NCBI GenBank assembly: GCA_017483765.1
Contig: JAFUVE010000081.1
Coordinates: 1 to 52,647 of the forward strand
Source of the DNA: Bacteroidaceae bacterium
GTDB lineage: Bacteria > Bacteroidota > Bacteroidia > Bacteroidales > Bacteroidaceae
Length of the DNA stretch: 52,647 bases
Direction: 5' to 3'
Below are positions 16,777 to 26,011 of this stretch, piece by piece. A program made the translations under genes and the position numbers. Under the pieces are notes generated by a model. That model saw only the letters and a program-made list of their open reading frames with translations. It was not told the DNA's origin and ran no database searches. Position 1 is the first letter of the stretch; every line of letters begins with the position of its first letter.

Positions 16777-17445
16777 TTATTTTCCCAGCTCATAATAGAT
16801 GTCGTAGTAGTACGGGAGCACATAGTTCGAGGCGTTGGTCGTGCCGGAAGAATGGGGAACGATAAGCCTGACATGAGCCTGACGTCCGGCATAGCGGGAG
16901 AGACGGATGAAATCCAACGGCTTGAGCCATCCGGAAGGCACGTTGCCACCATAATAAGCCTTCATGTAGCCCTCTGTGAACGAAGCCGAATAGGCACGTC
17001 CCTGATGCTTGTAGGTGCAGAGCATCTTGTCGACGATGGTGGGCGTATAGAAATTGCTGTGCGTCGTGTCGGAGTTCTCGATGTCGTACTCCAGGAAGCG
17101 ACACAGCAACACCTTCGAAATCGTGCTGTCGCTCTGCTCCTTCGCCATCTCCACCATCCGCTGGCCTTCGCCCTTGCGAACGATCTGCATGTAGATGCCG
17201 TCCTCATTGAACAACACGAACTCGTTCGACAACGTGTCGGTCAGCGAATCCTTCGCATAGAAGGCAGACTCGCTTATCACCTTGATTGGTCCGCACATGT
17301 CATTATCCTTAATAAACTTGTTGATGGCCTTCTTCTCCTTGTCCTTCATTTCGGCATAGGTCTCGCCGTCGTTACAAGAGGAGAAAAAAAGCGGTGAGAA
17401 CGCAATCGCAACTATGGCGATGCCAGCGAAAATCAATTTTCTCAT
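16777..17445 (-). CDS. DUF4827 lipoprotein
   Basis: 222 residues from MRKLIFAG. A hydrophobic signal followed by FSSC (Cys24) indicates a lipoprotein. The body (DKEKKAINKFIKDNDM at the start, PFFRxxG-free) and the conserved position next to glmM fit the Bacteroidales DUF4827 family, which has a fold related to FKBP-type isomerases; no catalytic function is established. The start at 17445 gives a compact signal peptide; an ATG at 17478 would add 11 polar residues. It is transcribed away from tamB, with a -7 box (TAACTTTG) at 17493-17500. Confidence 0.82.
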   Translation of the reverse strand: MRKLIFAGIAIVAIAFSPLFFSSCNDGETYAEMKDKEKKAINKFIKDNDMCGPIKVISESAFYAKDSLTDTLSNEFVLFNEDGIYMQIVRKGEGQRMVEMAKEQSDSTISKVLLCRFLEYDIENSDTTHSNFYTPTIVDKMLCTYKHQGRAYSASFTEGYMKAYYGGNVPSGWLKPLDFIRLSRYAGRQAHVRLIVPHSSGTTNASNYVLPYYYDIYYELGK

Positions 17446-17492
17446 ATCTGTGATTGATTTTGTTTTTTGAAGATACATTTAAAAAAACGTGG

Positions 17493-17500
17493 CAAAGTTA
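17493..17500 (-). promoter_or_regulatory. -7 element of the DUF4827-glmM operon
   Basis: The minus strand reads TAACTTTG followed by C, matching TAnnTTTG. Confidence 0.5.
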
Positions 17501-17560
17501 GTCAAAATAATCGACATATTTAAATTCAGCGGGCAAAAAGTTGTTAAAGTAGGCATTATG

Positions 17561-17592
17561 TTTGCATAAAACGGCAAGAATCGTTAAATTTG
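17561..17592 (+). promoter_or_regulatory. tamB promoter
   Basis: TTTG at 17561-17564, a 20-nt spacer and TAAATTTG at 17585-17592, followed by C, match the Bacteroidetes promoter. The transcript would carry tamB, tamL and possibly radA. Confidence 0.78.
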
Positions 17593-17661
17593 CAAGTTAA
17601 TGGACACTGCCGAATGACAGTGGCACCAATCTTTTAATCCGATTTTTAATCCGATTCATTC

Positions 17662-20600
17662 ATGTCCGAGGAAAAGGAAACCCAATCGTCAACAAAGCAA
17701 CCGGCCCAGAAGCAGAAAGGCTGCCTGCATCGCCTAAAGAAGACGGCGATGTGGCTGCTGATAGCCCTGTTGGTCCTCATCATACTCATCCCTGTGCTTG
17801 TCTACCTGCCACCTGTTCAGCGTTTCGCCGTGAACAAAGCAAGCCAATGGTTGTCGGAAGAGACGGGGATGGACGTGAGCGTGGGCGAGTTCCGCCTGAA
17901 ATTCCCGCTCGACCTGAGCCTGGGCGACGTGCTGGCACTGCAGGACGGAGACACGGCCGTCTTTGCCGAGAACCTGGACGTCAGCCTGGAGATGCTGCCA
18001 TTGCTGAAAAGCCAGGTGAAGGTGGCAGAGGTGGAGCTGGGCAACGCCGTGCTCCACACCAACGACCTCATCCCGTCCCTGAAACTCGACGGGCGGGTGG
18101 GCACCCTGTCGGTAAGAGCCGACAGCATCGACCTGAAACAGGAATACGGCATCGTCAACCGGCTGAAACTGAAAGACACCGACCTCACCATCACGCTGGC
18201 CGACAGCGTGCCGCCCGACACGGCGGAGAGCGCTCCAACGAAATGGAAGTTCGACCTCGCCGACGTGCAGACAGAAAACGTCAACCTGACCATCCAGCTG
18301 CCTCCTGCCGCCGACAGCACACACGTGACGGCAAGGCTGGGCGACGGCCATATCAAGGGCACGCTCGACCTGGGCAAATCCATCTTCTCCTTCCCTGAAA
18401 TCAAGCTGGAAGACTCCACCCTCGGCTTCAAGGCAGGCAGCGACACTGACATCAGCGCGACCTTCGACGAGCTGACCACCAGCGCCTCGCTCGACCTGGA
18501 CAAAGGCAGCTACAAGCTCTCCGCCCTCAAGTTCGACGACCCCGACATCGCACTCGGGCTGGGCAAGGACATGGGCCTGAACGTGAAGTCGGAAGCCCTG
18601 CGTCTCAACGGCGACATCGACGTGGGCACCAACCAGTTCCAGTTCTCCGACATCGCCTTCGACGAGGCAAGCATCCGTCTCGACCAAAGCCCGGACATGA
18701 CGCTTGCCGTGGATGCCGAACGGCTTGCCCTCGACGCCACGCTCGACCTGAACACCTCCGACTACCACCTCACCGGCATCGAGCTGGACGAGCCAGACAT
18801 CAGGCTGAAAGACGGAACGGCGCTGGACCTCGGCGTGAAGATGCAGAAAGCACAGCTCGACGGGCATCTCAACCTCGACTCCTCTGACTTCCAGCTGAAC
18901 GACGTCTCTCTCCAGAAGCCTACAATCGCCATGAACGACGGCGGCAGCATGAACCTCGACATCCAGATGGAGCAGGCCAAGCTCGACGGACGCCTCGACC
19001 TCGCCAATTCGGGCTACAACTTCAGCAACGTGGAGCTCTCCCAGCCCGACATCAAGCTGAAACAAGGAGACGGCCTCAACCTCGACGTGCAGATGGACAA
19101 GGCACAGCTCGACGCGAACCTCGACCTGAACACATCACGATACAAACTGAACGACGTGGCGCTCAGCCAGTCATCCGTAAGCCTCAAACAAGGCAAGGAC
19201 ATCGACCTAAACGTGGCCGTGGACAAGGCGCATCTCAACGGCGACATGGACATGGCAACATCCGTGTTCGACTTCAAGGACATCATACTCCAGCAGCCCA
19301 CAGTCGGGCTGCGGCAGGGCGACGGCATGACCATGGACGTGAAGAGCGGTAAGATGTCGCTCGACGCCAATTTCGCGCTCGACCAGTCCACCTATGCGTT
19401 CAACGACGTAAGGATGGCAGAGTCGGAAGTGCATCTCAAGACCGGCGACGGAATGGCCGTCAACACCAATATCCCCAAAGGCGTGCTCAACGGCAAAATC
19501 GACCTCGACAACGAGCGATTCTCCTTCAGCGACATCGCACTCGCCGGAGCCGACGTGAGCTACGACGCCGACGGAAAAGCACCAGCTCAGGGCCTCGACC
19601 CCTCTCACATCGCCATGAAAGGGATGGACGCCGACATCAAAGCCGTGGAATACCGAGGCGACGGATCCATGAACATGGACATCGCGCACCTCTCGGGCAA
19701 AGAACGCAGCGGCCTCACGCTCAAAGACTCGCGGGGCAACTTCGCCATGGACAGCAAAGGGATGAAGCTCGACGACTTCTTCGTGCAGACCCCCCACTCC
19801 TCCCTCAACCTCGACATGGCGATGGACAACAACGCCTTCGACACGCTGGCAGCGGGCAGGAAGCCCGGGCAGTTCAGCGTGAAGATGGACGGCAACATCG
19901 GCCGCGAGGACCTGGCGATGGCACTGGAGAACGTACGTCCTGACATCGCACGCAACCTTCCGAACAAAAGCCTCAAAGCCAAGGTGGACGCCCACGGCAA
20001 CATGGAGAGCCTGCAGGTGGACAACCTCGAGGCACACATGGACGGCGTGATGGACGTGAAAGGCAAGATGAAAGCCAGCGGCCTGAGCGGTAACAGCCCC
20101 GCCATCGACACGCAGTTCACGGCCAAAATACCAGACACCCGATTCCTCAAGCCCGTGATGCCGTCCGACATCCAGCTGCCCAAGTCCATCGACCTCACGG
20201 CCGACACCCGATATGACAGCAAGGGAATTTACGCCAAGGCCCACGGCACGCTGGGCGACTCGAAAGTCAACATCGACGGAAAAGTCGGGATGCAGAGCGA
20301 GGACTACGACTTCGTGGCGGACCTGAGCAACTTCCGACTTCAGGACTACCTTCCCGGAGGCGACCGCATTGAGCTGTCGGGCTACGTGGCCGCCAAAGGC
20401 CACGGCTTCGACCCTTACGCCCCCACGACGACCACCAACGCCACGCTCGACATCAACCACCTTCGCTACGAGGACCTGGAGCTCCAGGAAATCAACGGAA
20501 CCGTGGCCCTCTTCAGAGGGGACTTCGACGCGAACCTAAGTGTCAGGGACCCGAAACTGGAGACCGTGTTCACCGCCCAGGGCAAGATGCTGAAGAAAGG

Positions 20601-23442
20601 GGTTGACGCCGACCTCGACATCGACCTCCGGCACGCCGACCTGCATGAGCTCGGCATGTATGACGGAGAGCTGAAAGTCAGCACTAAAGGCAAGTTCAGC
20701 CTGCAGACCGACCTCGACCGCCACTATGACGCCACGGCCAAGATCGACACACTCCACCTGACCCTCGACGGACAGCAACTGGACACCGACCATACAGACC
20801 TTGTAGCACTGACCAACGAGGACACCACCGACATCAGAGTCACCTCCGGCGACCTGTTCCTGGACATGCACTCTCCGGAGAACATCTTCACGCTGATGGA
20901 CAAATACGGCAGGACAGCAGAACTCGCCACACGCTTCGCAAAACGGAAAGAGCTGAACATCAACCTGCTGAAACGTCATTTCCCAGAAGCATCCCTGAAG
21001 CTGAACGTAGGCAACGCCAACCCGCTGCTGAAAGTGCTGGAGATGCAGGGAATCACCCTCAAGTCGCTCATAGCCGACCTGCGGACAGACTCCATCGTCG
21101 GCCTGCAGGGAGATGCCAGCCTCACCGGACTGACGGCAGACTCCATCCGGATGGACCAGGCCGACTTGAACATCAAGCAGGACTCCACCGCCATCCGCTT
21201 CGACGCCAAGGCAGTCTTGCCCGACCACCCCGACTTCAAGGGCTTCAGCGCGCTGGCCACCGGCTACGTGAAGACCGACGAGCTGGAAGCAGAGTTGAAG
21301 CACTTCGACAAAGCCGGGGAGATGGGCGTGGACATAGGATTCAACGTGCATTTCGCCGACAGCGGCATCACTGGACATTTCCTACCGGAAAAACCAACCT
21401 TGGCCTACATCCCATTCCGCCTGAACGAAGGCAACTACATACGCCTCGACACCCTCAACAACCTTTTCGCCGACATCAGGATGGAGTCGGAACAGGACAG
21501 CTGCAAGCTGGCGATAACAGCCAACAGCGACTCCACGAGCCAGCTTATCCAGGCTGACATCCACCAGCTCGACCTCTCGAAGGTCGTGCCGCTCGCTCCC
21601 GGCCTCATCCCTCAGATGGAAGGTCTGATGAACGTCAACGTGAACTACTTCAGCGACCTGGGACGATACAACGTAGCCGGCAAGGGAACGTTCAGCGACT
21701 TCGTGTTCGAAGGGACGAAAGTGGGCGACATCGGCACAGACTTCTCCTATATGCCAGAAGGCGACAGCATCCACGTCATCCAGGCCGACATCAGCAGCGG
21801 CGACTCCATTGCGCTGGCAGTGGACGGACGCTACAACTCAGCCGGCCAGGGCCATATCGACGCAGACGTCAAGCTCAACGAGTTCCCGCTGTCGATGACC
21901 GCACCGTTCATCCCCGACCAGCTCGTCGTGCTCGGAGGCACACTCGGCGGAGGACTCCATGTGAGCGGAGGCGGAGACCACTACGTCATCACCGGGCAGC
22001 TGCTGCCTAACCAGGTGACTGCCAGCTCCGACATCTACTCCCTGAACCTCAAGTTCGAGGACAAGCCCATCCCCTTCGACAACAGCCGAATCTCATTCAA
22101 CGACCACAAGATATTCAGCACCGGAGAGAACCCGCTCACCCTCAGCGGATGGCTGGACATGACCAACCTCAGCCTTCCAGACATGAACCTGAGCCTCTAC
22201 GGACAGAACTTCACCCTCATGAACGCACCAAGAACCCGTAAGTCGCTCGTCTTCGGCCGGATGGACGGCGACATCTTCGCCCGCGTCCACGGCAACCCGA
22301 ACGACATCAGCATCCGAGGCATGGTGAAGATGCTGCCCACGACCGACATGACCTACATCATGGCCAACACCCCGCTCTCGGTGGACTACCGACTCTCCGA
22401 CATCGTCACCTTCGTGGACTTCAACCAGCCGCCTGACGAGAGCGAAGAACGCAAGCGACCTGTCTACACGAACACAGAGATGCTCGTCAACCTCATAGCC
22501 GACAACGGCGCCAAGTTCCACTGCGAATTCTCAGCAGACCGCCAGAGCTACGTGGACGTGGCTGGAGAAGGGTCGTTCAATCTCACCTATACCCCCGCAG
22601 GCACACTCTCCCTCATCGGCCGGTACACCATAGACCAGGGCAAGATGAAATACACGCTTCCAGCCATCCCGCTGAAGACCTTCGACATCGTGAAGGGCAG
22701 CTACGTGGAGTTCACGGGAGTGCCCGGCAACCCAATCCTCAACTTCGCCGCCAACGAACAGACGACGGCCACGGTGAGCGAGGAGGGTTCCGGCAGCAGG
22801 AGCGTGAAGTTCAAGACCGGACTGGAAGTGAAAGGGTCGCTCGACGAGATGGAGCTTCTCTTCACCATCGACGCCCCTGAGGACATGAACGTGAAGAACG
22901 AGCTGGCCAGCATGACCCCCGAGGACCGCAACAAGCTGGCCGTGGCCATGCTCTGCACCGGCATGTACCTGGCAGGCTCCAACTCATCCGGTTTCAACTC
23001 CAACAACGCGCTCAACAGCTTCTTAGAGAACGAGATCAACAACATCGCCAACAAGGCGCTCAGCACCACGACCGTCAACGTGGACATGGGCGTGGAGCAG
23101 ACCACACGCGACGACGGCTCCACACGCACCAACTACTCCTTCAAGTTCTCCAGGCGCTTCTTCAACGACCGGCTCAACGTCATCATCGGCGGCAAAGTCA
23201 GCTCAGGCGACAGCCAGTACGAGAACGAGTCGGGTGCTTACATCGACGACGTGTCGCTGGAATGGCGGCTCAACGACAGCGGAACCAGCTACGTACGCCT
23301 CTTCCACGAGAAGAACTACGAGAACCTGCTCGAAGGCGAACTCATCTCCAATGGCGTCAGCTACATCTTCCGAAAGAAATACAACAAGCTGTCGGAAATC
23401 TGGAAACCCATCAAACTGAAAAAACCGGAAACAAAGAAATAG
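17662..23442 (+). CDS. tamB: TamB, inner-membrane-anchored translocation and assembly protein
   Basis: 1926 residues. One N-terminal membrane segment (about 29-50) is followed by a very long beta-strand-rich periplasmic part and the conserved TamB/DUF490 C-terminal domain (about 1560-1900, e.g. GRYTIDQGKMKYTLPAIPLKTF). TamB bridges the periplasm and works with an outer-membrane Omp85 partner, in Bacteroidetes the lipoprotein TamL, encoded next. Residues 232-609 are nine back-to-back repeats of exactly 42 residues (pattern xDLxxSxYxLxDVxLxxPxIxLKxG), plus a partial tenth. This regular section is probably a repeated beta-structure of the lipid-conducting or protein-conducting groove. The length is within the large range of Bacteroidetes TamB. 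Confidence 0.92.
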   Translation: MSEEKETQSSTKQPAQKQKGCLHRLKKTAMWLLIALLVLIILIPVLVYLPPVQRFAVNKASQWLSEETGMDVSVGEFRLKFPLDLSLGDVLALQDGDTAVFAENLDVSLEMLPLLKSQVKVAEVELGNAVLHTNDLIPSLKLDGRVGTLSVRADSIDLKQEYGIVNRLKLKDTDLTITLADSVPPDTAESAPTKWKFDLADVQTENVNLTIQLPPAADSTHVTARLGDGHIKGTLDLGKSIFSFPEIKLEDSTLGFKAGSDTDISATFDELTTSASLDLDKGSYKLSALKFDDPDIALGLGKDMGLNVKSEALRLNGDIDVGTNQFQFSDIAFDEASIRLDQSPDMTLAVDAERLALDATLDLNTSDYHLTGIELDEPDIRLKDGTALDLGVKMQKAQLDGHLNLDSSDFQLNDVSLQKPTIAMNDGGSMNLDIQMEQAKLDGRLDLANSGYNFSNVELSQPDIKLKQGDGLNLDVQMDKAQLDANLDLNTSRYKLNDVALSQSSVSLKQGKDIDLNVAVDKAHLNGDMDMATSVFDFKDIILQQPTVGLRQGDGMTMDVKSGKMSLDANFALDQSTYAFNDVRMAESEVHLKTGDGMAVNTNIPKGVLNGKIDLDNERFSFSDIALAGADVSYDADGKAPAQGLDPSHIAMKGMDADIKAVEYRGDGSMNMDIAHLSGKERSGLTLKDSRGNFAMDSKGMKLDDFFVQTPHSSLNLDMAMDNNAFDTLAAGRKPGQFSVKMDGNIGREDLAMALENVRPDIARNLPNKSLKAKVDAHGNMESLQVDNLEAHMDGVMDVKGKMKASGLSGNSPAIDTQFTAKIPDTRFLKPVMPSDIQLPKSIDLTADTRYDSKGIYAKAHGTLGDSKVNIDGKVGMQSEDYDFVADLSNFRLQDYLPGGDRIELSGYVAAKGHGFDPYAPTTTTNATLDINHLRYEDLELQEINGTVALFRGDFDANLSVRDPKLETVFTAQGKMLKKGVDADLDIDLRHADLHELGMYDGELKVSTKGKFSLQTDLDRHYDATAKIDTLHLTLDGQQLDTDHTDLVALTNEDTTDIRVTSGDLFLDMHSPENIFTLMDKYGRTAELATRFAKRKELNINLLKRHFPEASLKLNVGNANPLLKVLEMQGITLKSLIADLRTDSIVGLQGDASLTGLTADSIRMDQADLNIKQDSTAIRFDAKAVLPDHPDFKGFSALATGYVKTDELEAELKHFDKAGEMGVDIGFNVHFADSGITGHFLPEKPTLAYIPFRLNEGNYIRLDTLNNLFADIRMESEQDSCKLAITANSDSTSQLIQADIHQLDLSKVVPLAPGLIPQMEGLMNVNVNYFSDLGRYNVAGKGTFSDFVFEGTKVGDIGTDFSYMPEGDSIHVIQADISSGDSIALAVDGRYNSAGQGHIDADVKLNEFPLSMTAPFIPDQLVVLGGTLGGGLHVSGGGDHYVITGQLLPNQVTASSDIYSLNLKFEDKPIPFDNSRISFNDHKIFSTGENPLTLSGWLDMTNLSLPDMNLSLYGQNFTLMNAPRTRKSLVFGRMDGDIFARVHGNPNDISIRGMVKMLPTTDMTYIMANTPLSVDYRLSDIVTFVDFNQPPDESEERKRPVYTNTEMLVNLIADNGAKFHCEFSADRQSYVDVAGEGSFNLTYTPAGTLSLIGRYTIDQGKMKYTLPAIPLKTFDIVKGSYVEFTGVPGNPILNFAANEQTTATVSEEGSGSRSVKFKTGLEVKGSLDEMELLFTIDAPEDMNVKNELASMTPEDRNKLAVAMLCTGMYLAGSNSSGFNSNNALNSFLENEINNIANKALSTTTVNVDMGVEQTTRDDGSTRTNYSFKFSRRFFNDRLNVIIGGKVSSGDSQYENESGAYIDDVSLEWRLNDSGTSYVRLFHEKNYENLLEGELISNGVSYIFRKKYNKLSEIWKPIKLKKPETKK
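18355..19488 (+). repeat. In-frame 126-bp (42-residue) repeats inside tamB
   Basis: Nine consecutive segments start with KGTLDLGKS, SASLDLDKG, NGDIDVGTN, DATLDLNTS, DGHLNLDSS, DGRLDLANS, DANLDLNTS, NGDMDMATS and DANFALDQS, each exactly 42 residues from the next. A tenth begins NGKIDLDNE. Confidence 0.88.
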
Positions 23443-23487
23443 GAAAAGCCGGAAAGACCGGAATATCCGGAAAAAACGGAATATCCG
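23443..23487. repeat. 9-bp array between tamB and tamL
   Basis: Five 9-mers ending in CG (GAAAAGCCG, GAAAGACCG, GAATATCCG, GAAAAAACG, GAATATCCG) begin at the base after the tamB stop codon and end 26 nt before the tamL start. Confidence 0.85.
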
Positions 23488-23513
23488 GGAATCCCCCCCA
23501 AAAAACAATCCGC

Positions 23514-25901
23514 ATGCAAAAAAAACCACATATATATACTTATCTGCTGCTGGCGTGTCTGCTGCTGGCCAGCGGTTGCTCCACCGTGAAAAACCTTCCG
23601 GAATGGGAACGCCTCTACACCGGCATCAAGAAAATCGATGTTGAGGACCGCCAGAACACCTACGACGAGAGCGTTGCCGTGTCCGAAGTCAAGGGTGCCC
23701 TGTCCTACGCCCCCAACAACGCGCTGTTCGGCAGTTCGTCGAAACGGTCTCCCCTTCCCATCGGACTCTGGATTCACGACAGCTACCAGGGTAAGGAGAA
23801 TCCGTCAGGCTTCAGCAAGTGGCTGAACCGTGCCTTCGGTTCTGACTACATCACCATCAGCGCCGTGAACCCGAAGCTCCGCACGCAAGTGGCTACCCAG
23901 CTGCTGCAGAACTACGGCTATTTCAACGGCTACGTGAACTACGAGCTCATCGACCAGAAAAATCCGAAAAAGCAGAAAATCAAATACGACGTCCACCTGG
24001 GTGACCCCTACAAATACAACGCGGTGACCTACAAGTTCGAAGGCCTGCAGGACAGCATCGTCCAGGCCAACTTCGACAAGCGGTACCTGAAGGAAGGCGA
24101 CCAGTTCTCCACCACCAACCTGGAGGAGGAGCGCACCCGCCTCACCAACGACATGAAAGACAACGGCTTCTACTATTTCCGCGACGACTACATCGGATTC
24201 CTTGCCGACTCCACAAGGAACCCCAAGCAGGTGGACCTACTCGTGGGCACACCTCCGGAAGTGCCTCAGCAGGCCCAGAAGCAGATGTACATGGGCAAGG
24301 TGAAGGTCTATCTGCGTGAGCGGCAGGAGCGTGAGCGGACGGGTCGAAGGGACAGCGTTCGCACCATGCTGACAGACTCCGCCCGGGATGCGCTCAGGCA
24401 GCAGATGATGAAGTTCGACGACAGCATCACCCTGGGGCGCGTCCAGTTCTTCTACAACGGAAAGAAACCGCCCATCAGCGCAAAGGTGGTCAGACGCAAC
24501 ATCAAAGTCAGGCCGCAGCGTCTCTACCAGAAAACCCTCGTGGACCAGACGACGAGCAACCTCGTGAACATGCAGGTGTTCAGGAACGTGAGGTGGGACT
24601 TCACCCCCCGCGACACGACCGCATCCTGCGACACGCTCGATGCCAGCATCAGCCTCAGCATGGAAAAGCCCATCGACCTCGAAGCCGAGTTCAGCTTCAC
24701 CCAGAAAAGCAACGACCAGGTGGGACCTCACGGAAAAATGTCCATATCGAAACGCAACGCGTTCGGACACGGTGAGACCTTCAAGGTGGACCTGATTGGC
24801 TCCTACGAATGGCAGACCCGCGCCATCAAGAAAGAACGGGAGACACCACCCGACTCCTACGAGGCAGGACTCAGCGCCTCGCTCTCCTACCCCTGGCTGG
24901 CTTTCCCCGGACTGTCGAAAAAACGGTTCCGTTACCCTACTTCCACCACCTTCAAGGCCGACATCGACCACCTCAACCGCGCCGGCTATTACCGACTGCT
25001 CTCCTTCGGACTGGAGGCGGCCTACAACTTCCAGACATCGAAATACGTCAAACACCAGTTCATGCCGCTCACCGTCAAGTACAACCACCTACTCCAGACA
25101 TCAGAAGAGTTCGACTCCATCGCCATCGACAACTACAACCTGTACATGGGCATCGACGACGTGTTCATCCCCGCCATGCAGTACACCTACACGTTCGACA
25201 ACTCCACAAGGCTGCTGTCAAGATCCATCACCCACTTTGACTTCACCATCAAGGAGTCGGCCAACCTCATCAACGCCTTGAACGCCGCATGCGGAAAAAG
25301 CTACAACGAGGAGGACAAGAAGCTCTTCAACAACCCCTACTCCCAGTTCGTGAAGGTGCAGGCCCAGCTCATCAACTACTTCAAGCTGACAGAGAACAGC
25401 ACGCTGGCCACACGGCTGAAGGCCGGCTTCATCTGGAGCTACGGAAACTCCTCGATGGCACCGTTCACCGAGATGTTCTACATCGGCGGAGCCAACTCCA
25501 TCAGGGCATTCACCACACGGTCCATCGGACCCGGCATGCTGGACATCCCGTTCTTCACCTTCCTTCACCGGGGAGACTTCATGCTGGAGATGAACGCGGA
25601 ATACCGTTTCAAGCTCATGAGCAACCTCTACGGCGCCACCTTCCTCGACGCCGGAAACGTGTGGTACATGAAAGACGACTGGCTCGGTAAAGAGACGACG
25701 CTCACCGGCGCTCCGTTCTTCAAGTCCCTGGCCGTAGGAACCGGATTTGGACTTCGCTACGACCTCAAGTTCCTCGTGCTGCGTCTCGACCTCGGCGTCG
25801 GAATCCATGCCCCATACGAGACCACAAAGAAAGGCTACTACAACTTCGAGAAATTCAAGGACAGCCTCGGACTGCATTTCGCTGTGGGATACCCGTTCTA
25901 A
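23514..25901 (+). CDS. tamL: TamL, outer-membrane translocation and assembly lipoprotein
   Basis: 795 residues. The start at 23514 is chosen because it gives a lipoprotein signal with lipobox LASGC (Cys22); the open frame runs back into tamB without meaning. The N-terminal part (about 40-420) should hold POTRA domains, and the C-terminal part (about 450-795) is an Omp85-type barrel ending in a typical aromatic terminus (LHFAVGYPF). The motif GGANSIRAFTTRSIGP near 660-675 is the conserved Omp85 VRGF-like region. In Bacteroidetes this lipidated TamA relative pairs with TamB, fitting the gene order here. Many beta-barrel proteins have the same fold, but the lipobox and the tamB neighbour make TamL the best call. 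Confidence 0.9.
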   Translation: MQKKPHIYTYLLLACLLLASGCSTVKNLPEWERLYTGIKKIDVEDRQNTYDESVAVSEVKGALSYAPNNALFGSSSKRSPLPIGLWIHDSYQGKENPSGFSKWLNRAFGSDYITISAVNPKLRTQVATQLLQNYGYFNGYVNYELIDQKNPKKQKIKYDVHLGDPYKYNAVTYKFEGLQDSIVQANFDKRYLKEGDQFSTTNLEEERTRLTNDMKDNGFYYFRDDYIGFLADSTRNPKQVDLLVGTPPEVPQQAQKQMYMGKVKVYLRERQERERTGRRDSVRTMLTDSARDALRQQMMKFDDSITLGRVQFFYNGKKPPISAKVVRRNIKVRPQRLYQKTLVDQTTSNLVNMQVFRNVRWDFTPRDTTASCDTLDASISLSMEKPIDLEAEFSFTQKSNDQVGPHGKMSISKRNAFGHGETFKVDLIGSYEWQTRAIKKERETPPDSYEAGLSASLSYPWLAFPGLSKKRFRYPTSTTFKADIDHLNRAGYYRLLSFGLEAAYNFQTSKYVKHQFMPLTVKYNHLLQTSEEFDSIAIDNYNLYMGIDDVFIPAMQYTYTFDNSTRLLSRSITHFDFTIKESANLINALNAACGKSYNEEDKKLFNNPYSQFVKVQAQLINYFKLTENSTLATRLKAGFIWSYGNSSMAPFTEMFYIGGANSIRAFTTRSIGPGMLDIPFFTFLHRGDFMLEMNAEYRFKLMSNLYGATFLDAGNVWYMKDDWLGKETTLTGAPFFKSLAVGTGFGLRYDLKFLVLRLDLGVGIHAPYETTKKGYYNFEKFKDSLGLHFAVGYPF

Positions 25902-25987
25902 AGTCTGAGGGATCGGAGGAGTCTGAGTACTCTGAATGCTCTGAGGACTCTGAGGACTCTGAGGACTCTGAATGCTCTGAGGACTCC
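25902..25987. repeat. 9-bp array between tamL and radA
   Basis: About nine and a half 9-mers (AGTCTGAGG, GATCGGAGG, AGTCTGAGT, ACTCTGAAT, GCTCTGAGG, then ACTCTGAGG repeated) start directly after the tamL stop and end 24 nt before radA. Confidence 0.9.
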
Positions 25988-26011
25988 AATAAAAACAAAC
26001 AAAAAAAAACA

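Noticed and set aside
17734-19065. 443-codon minus-strand frame opposite tamB
   Set aside because: It mirrors the 126-bp repeats of tamB and has the composition of an antisense frame (Val/Glu/His-rich).
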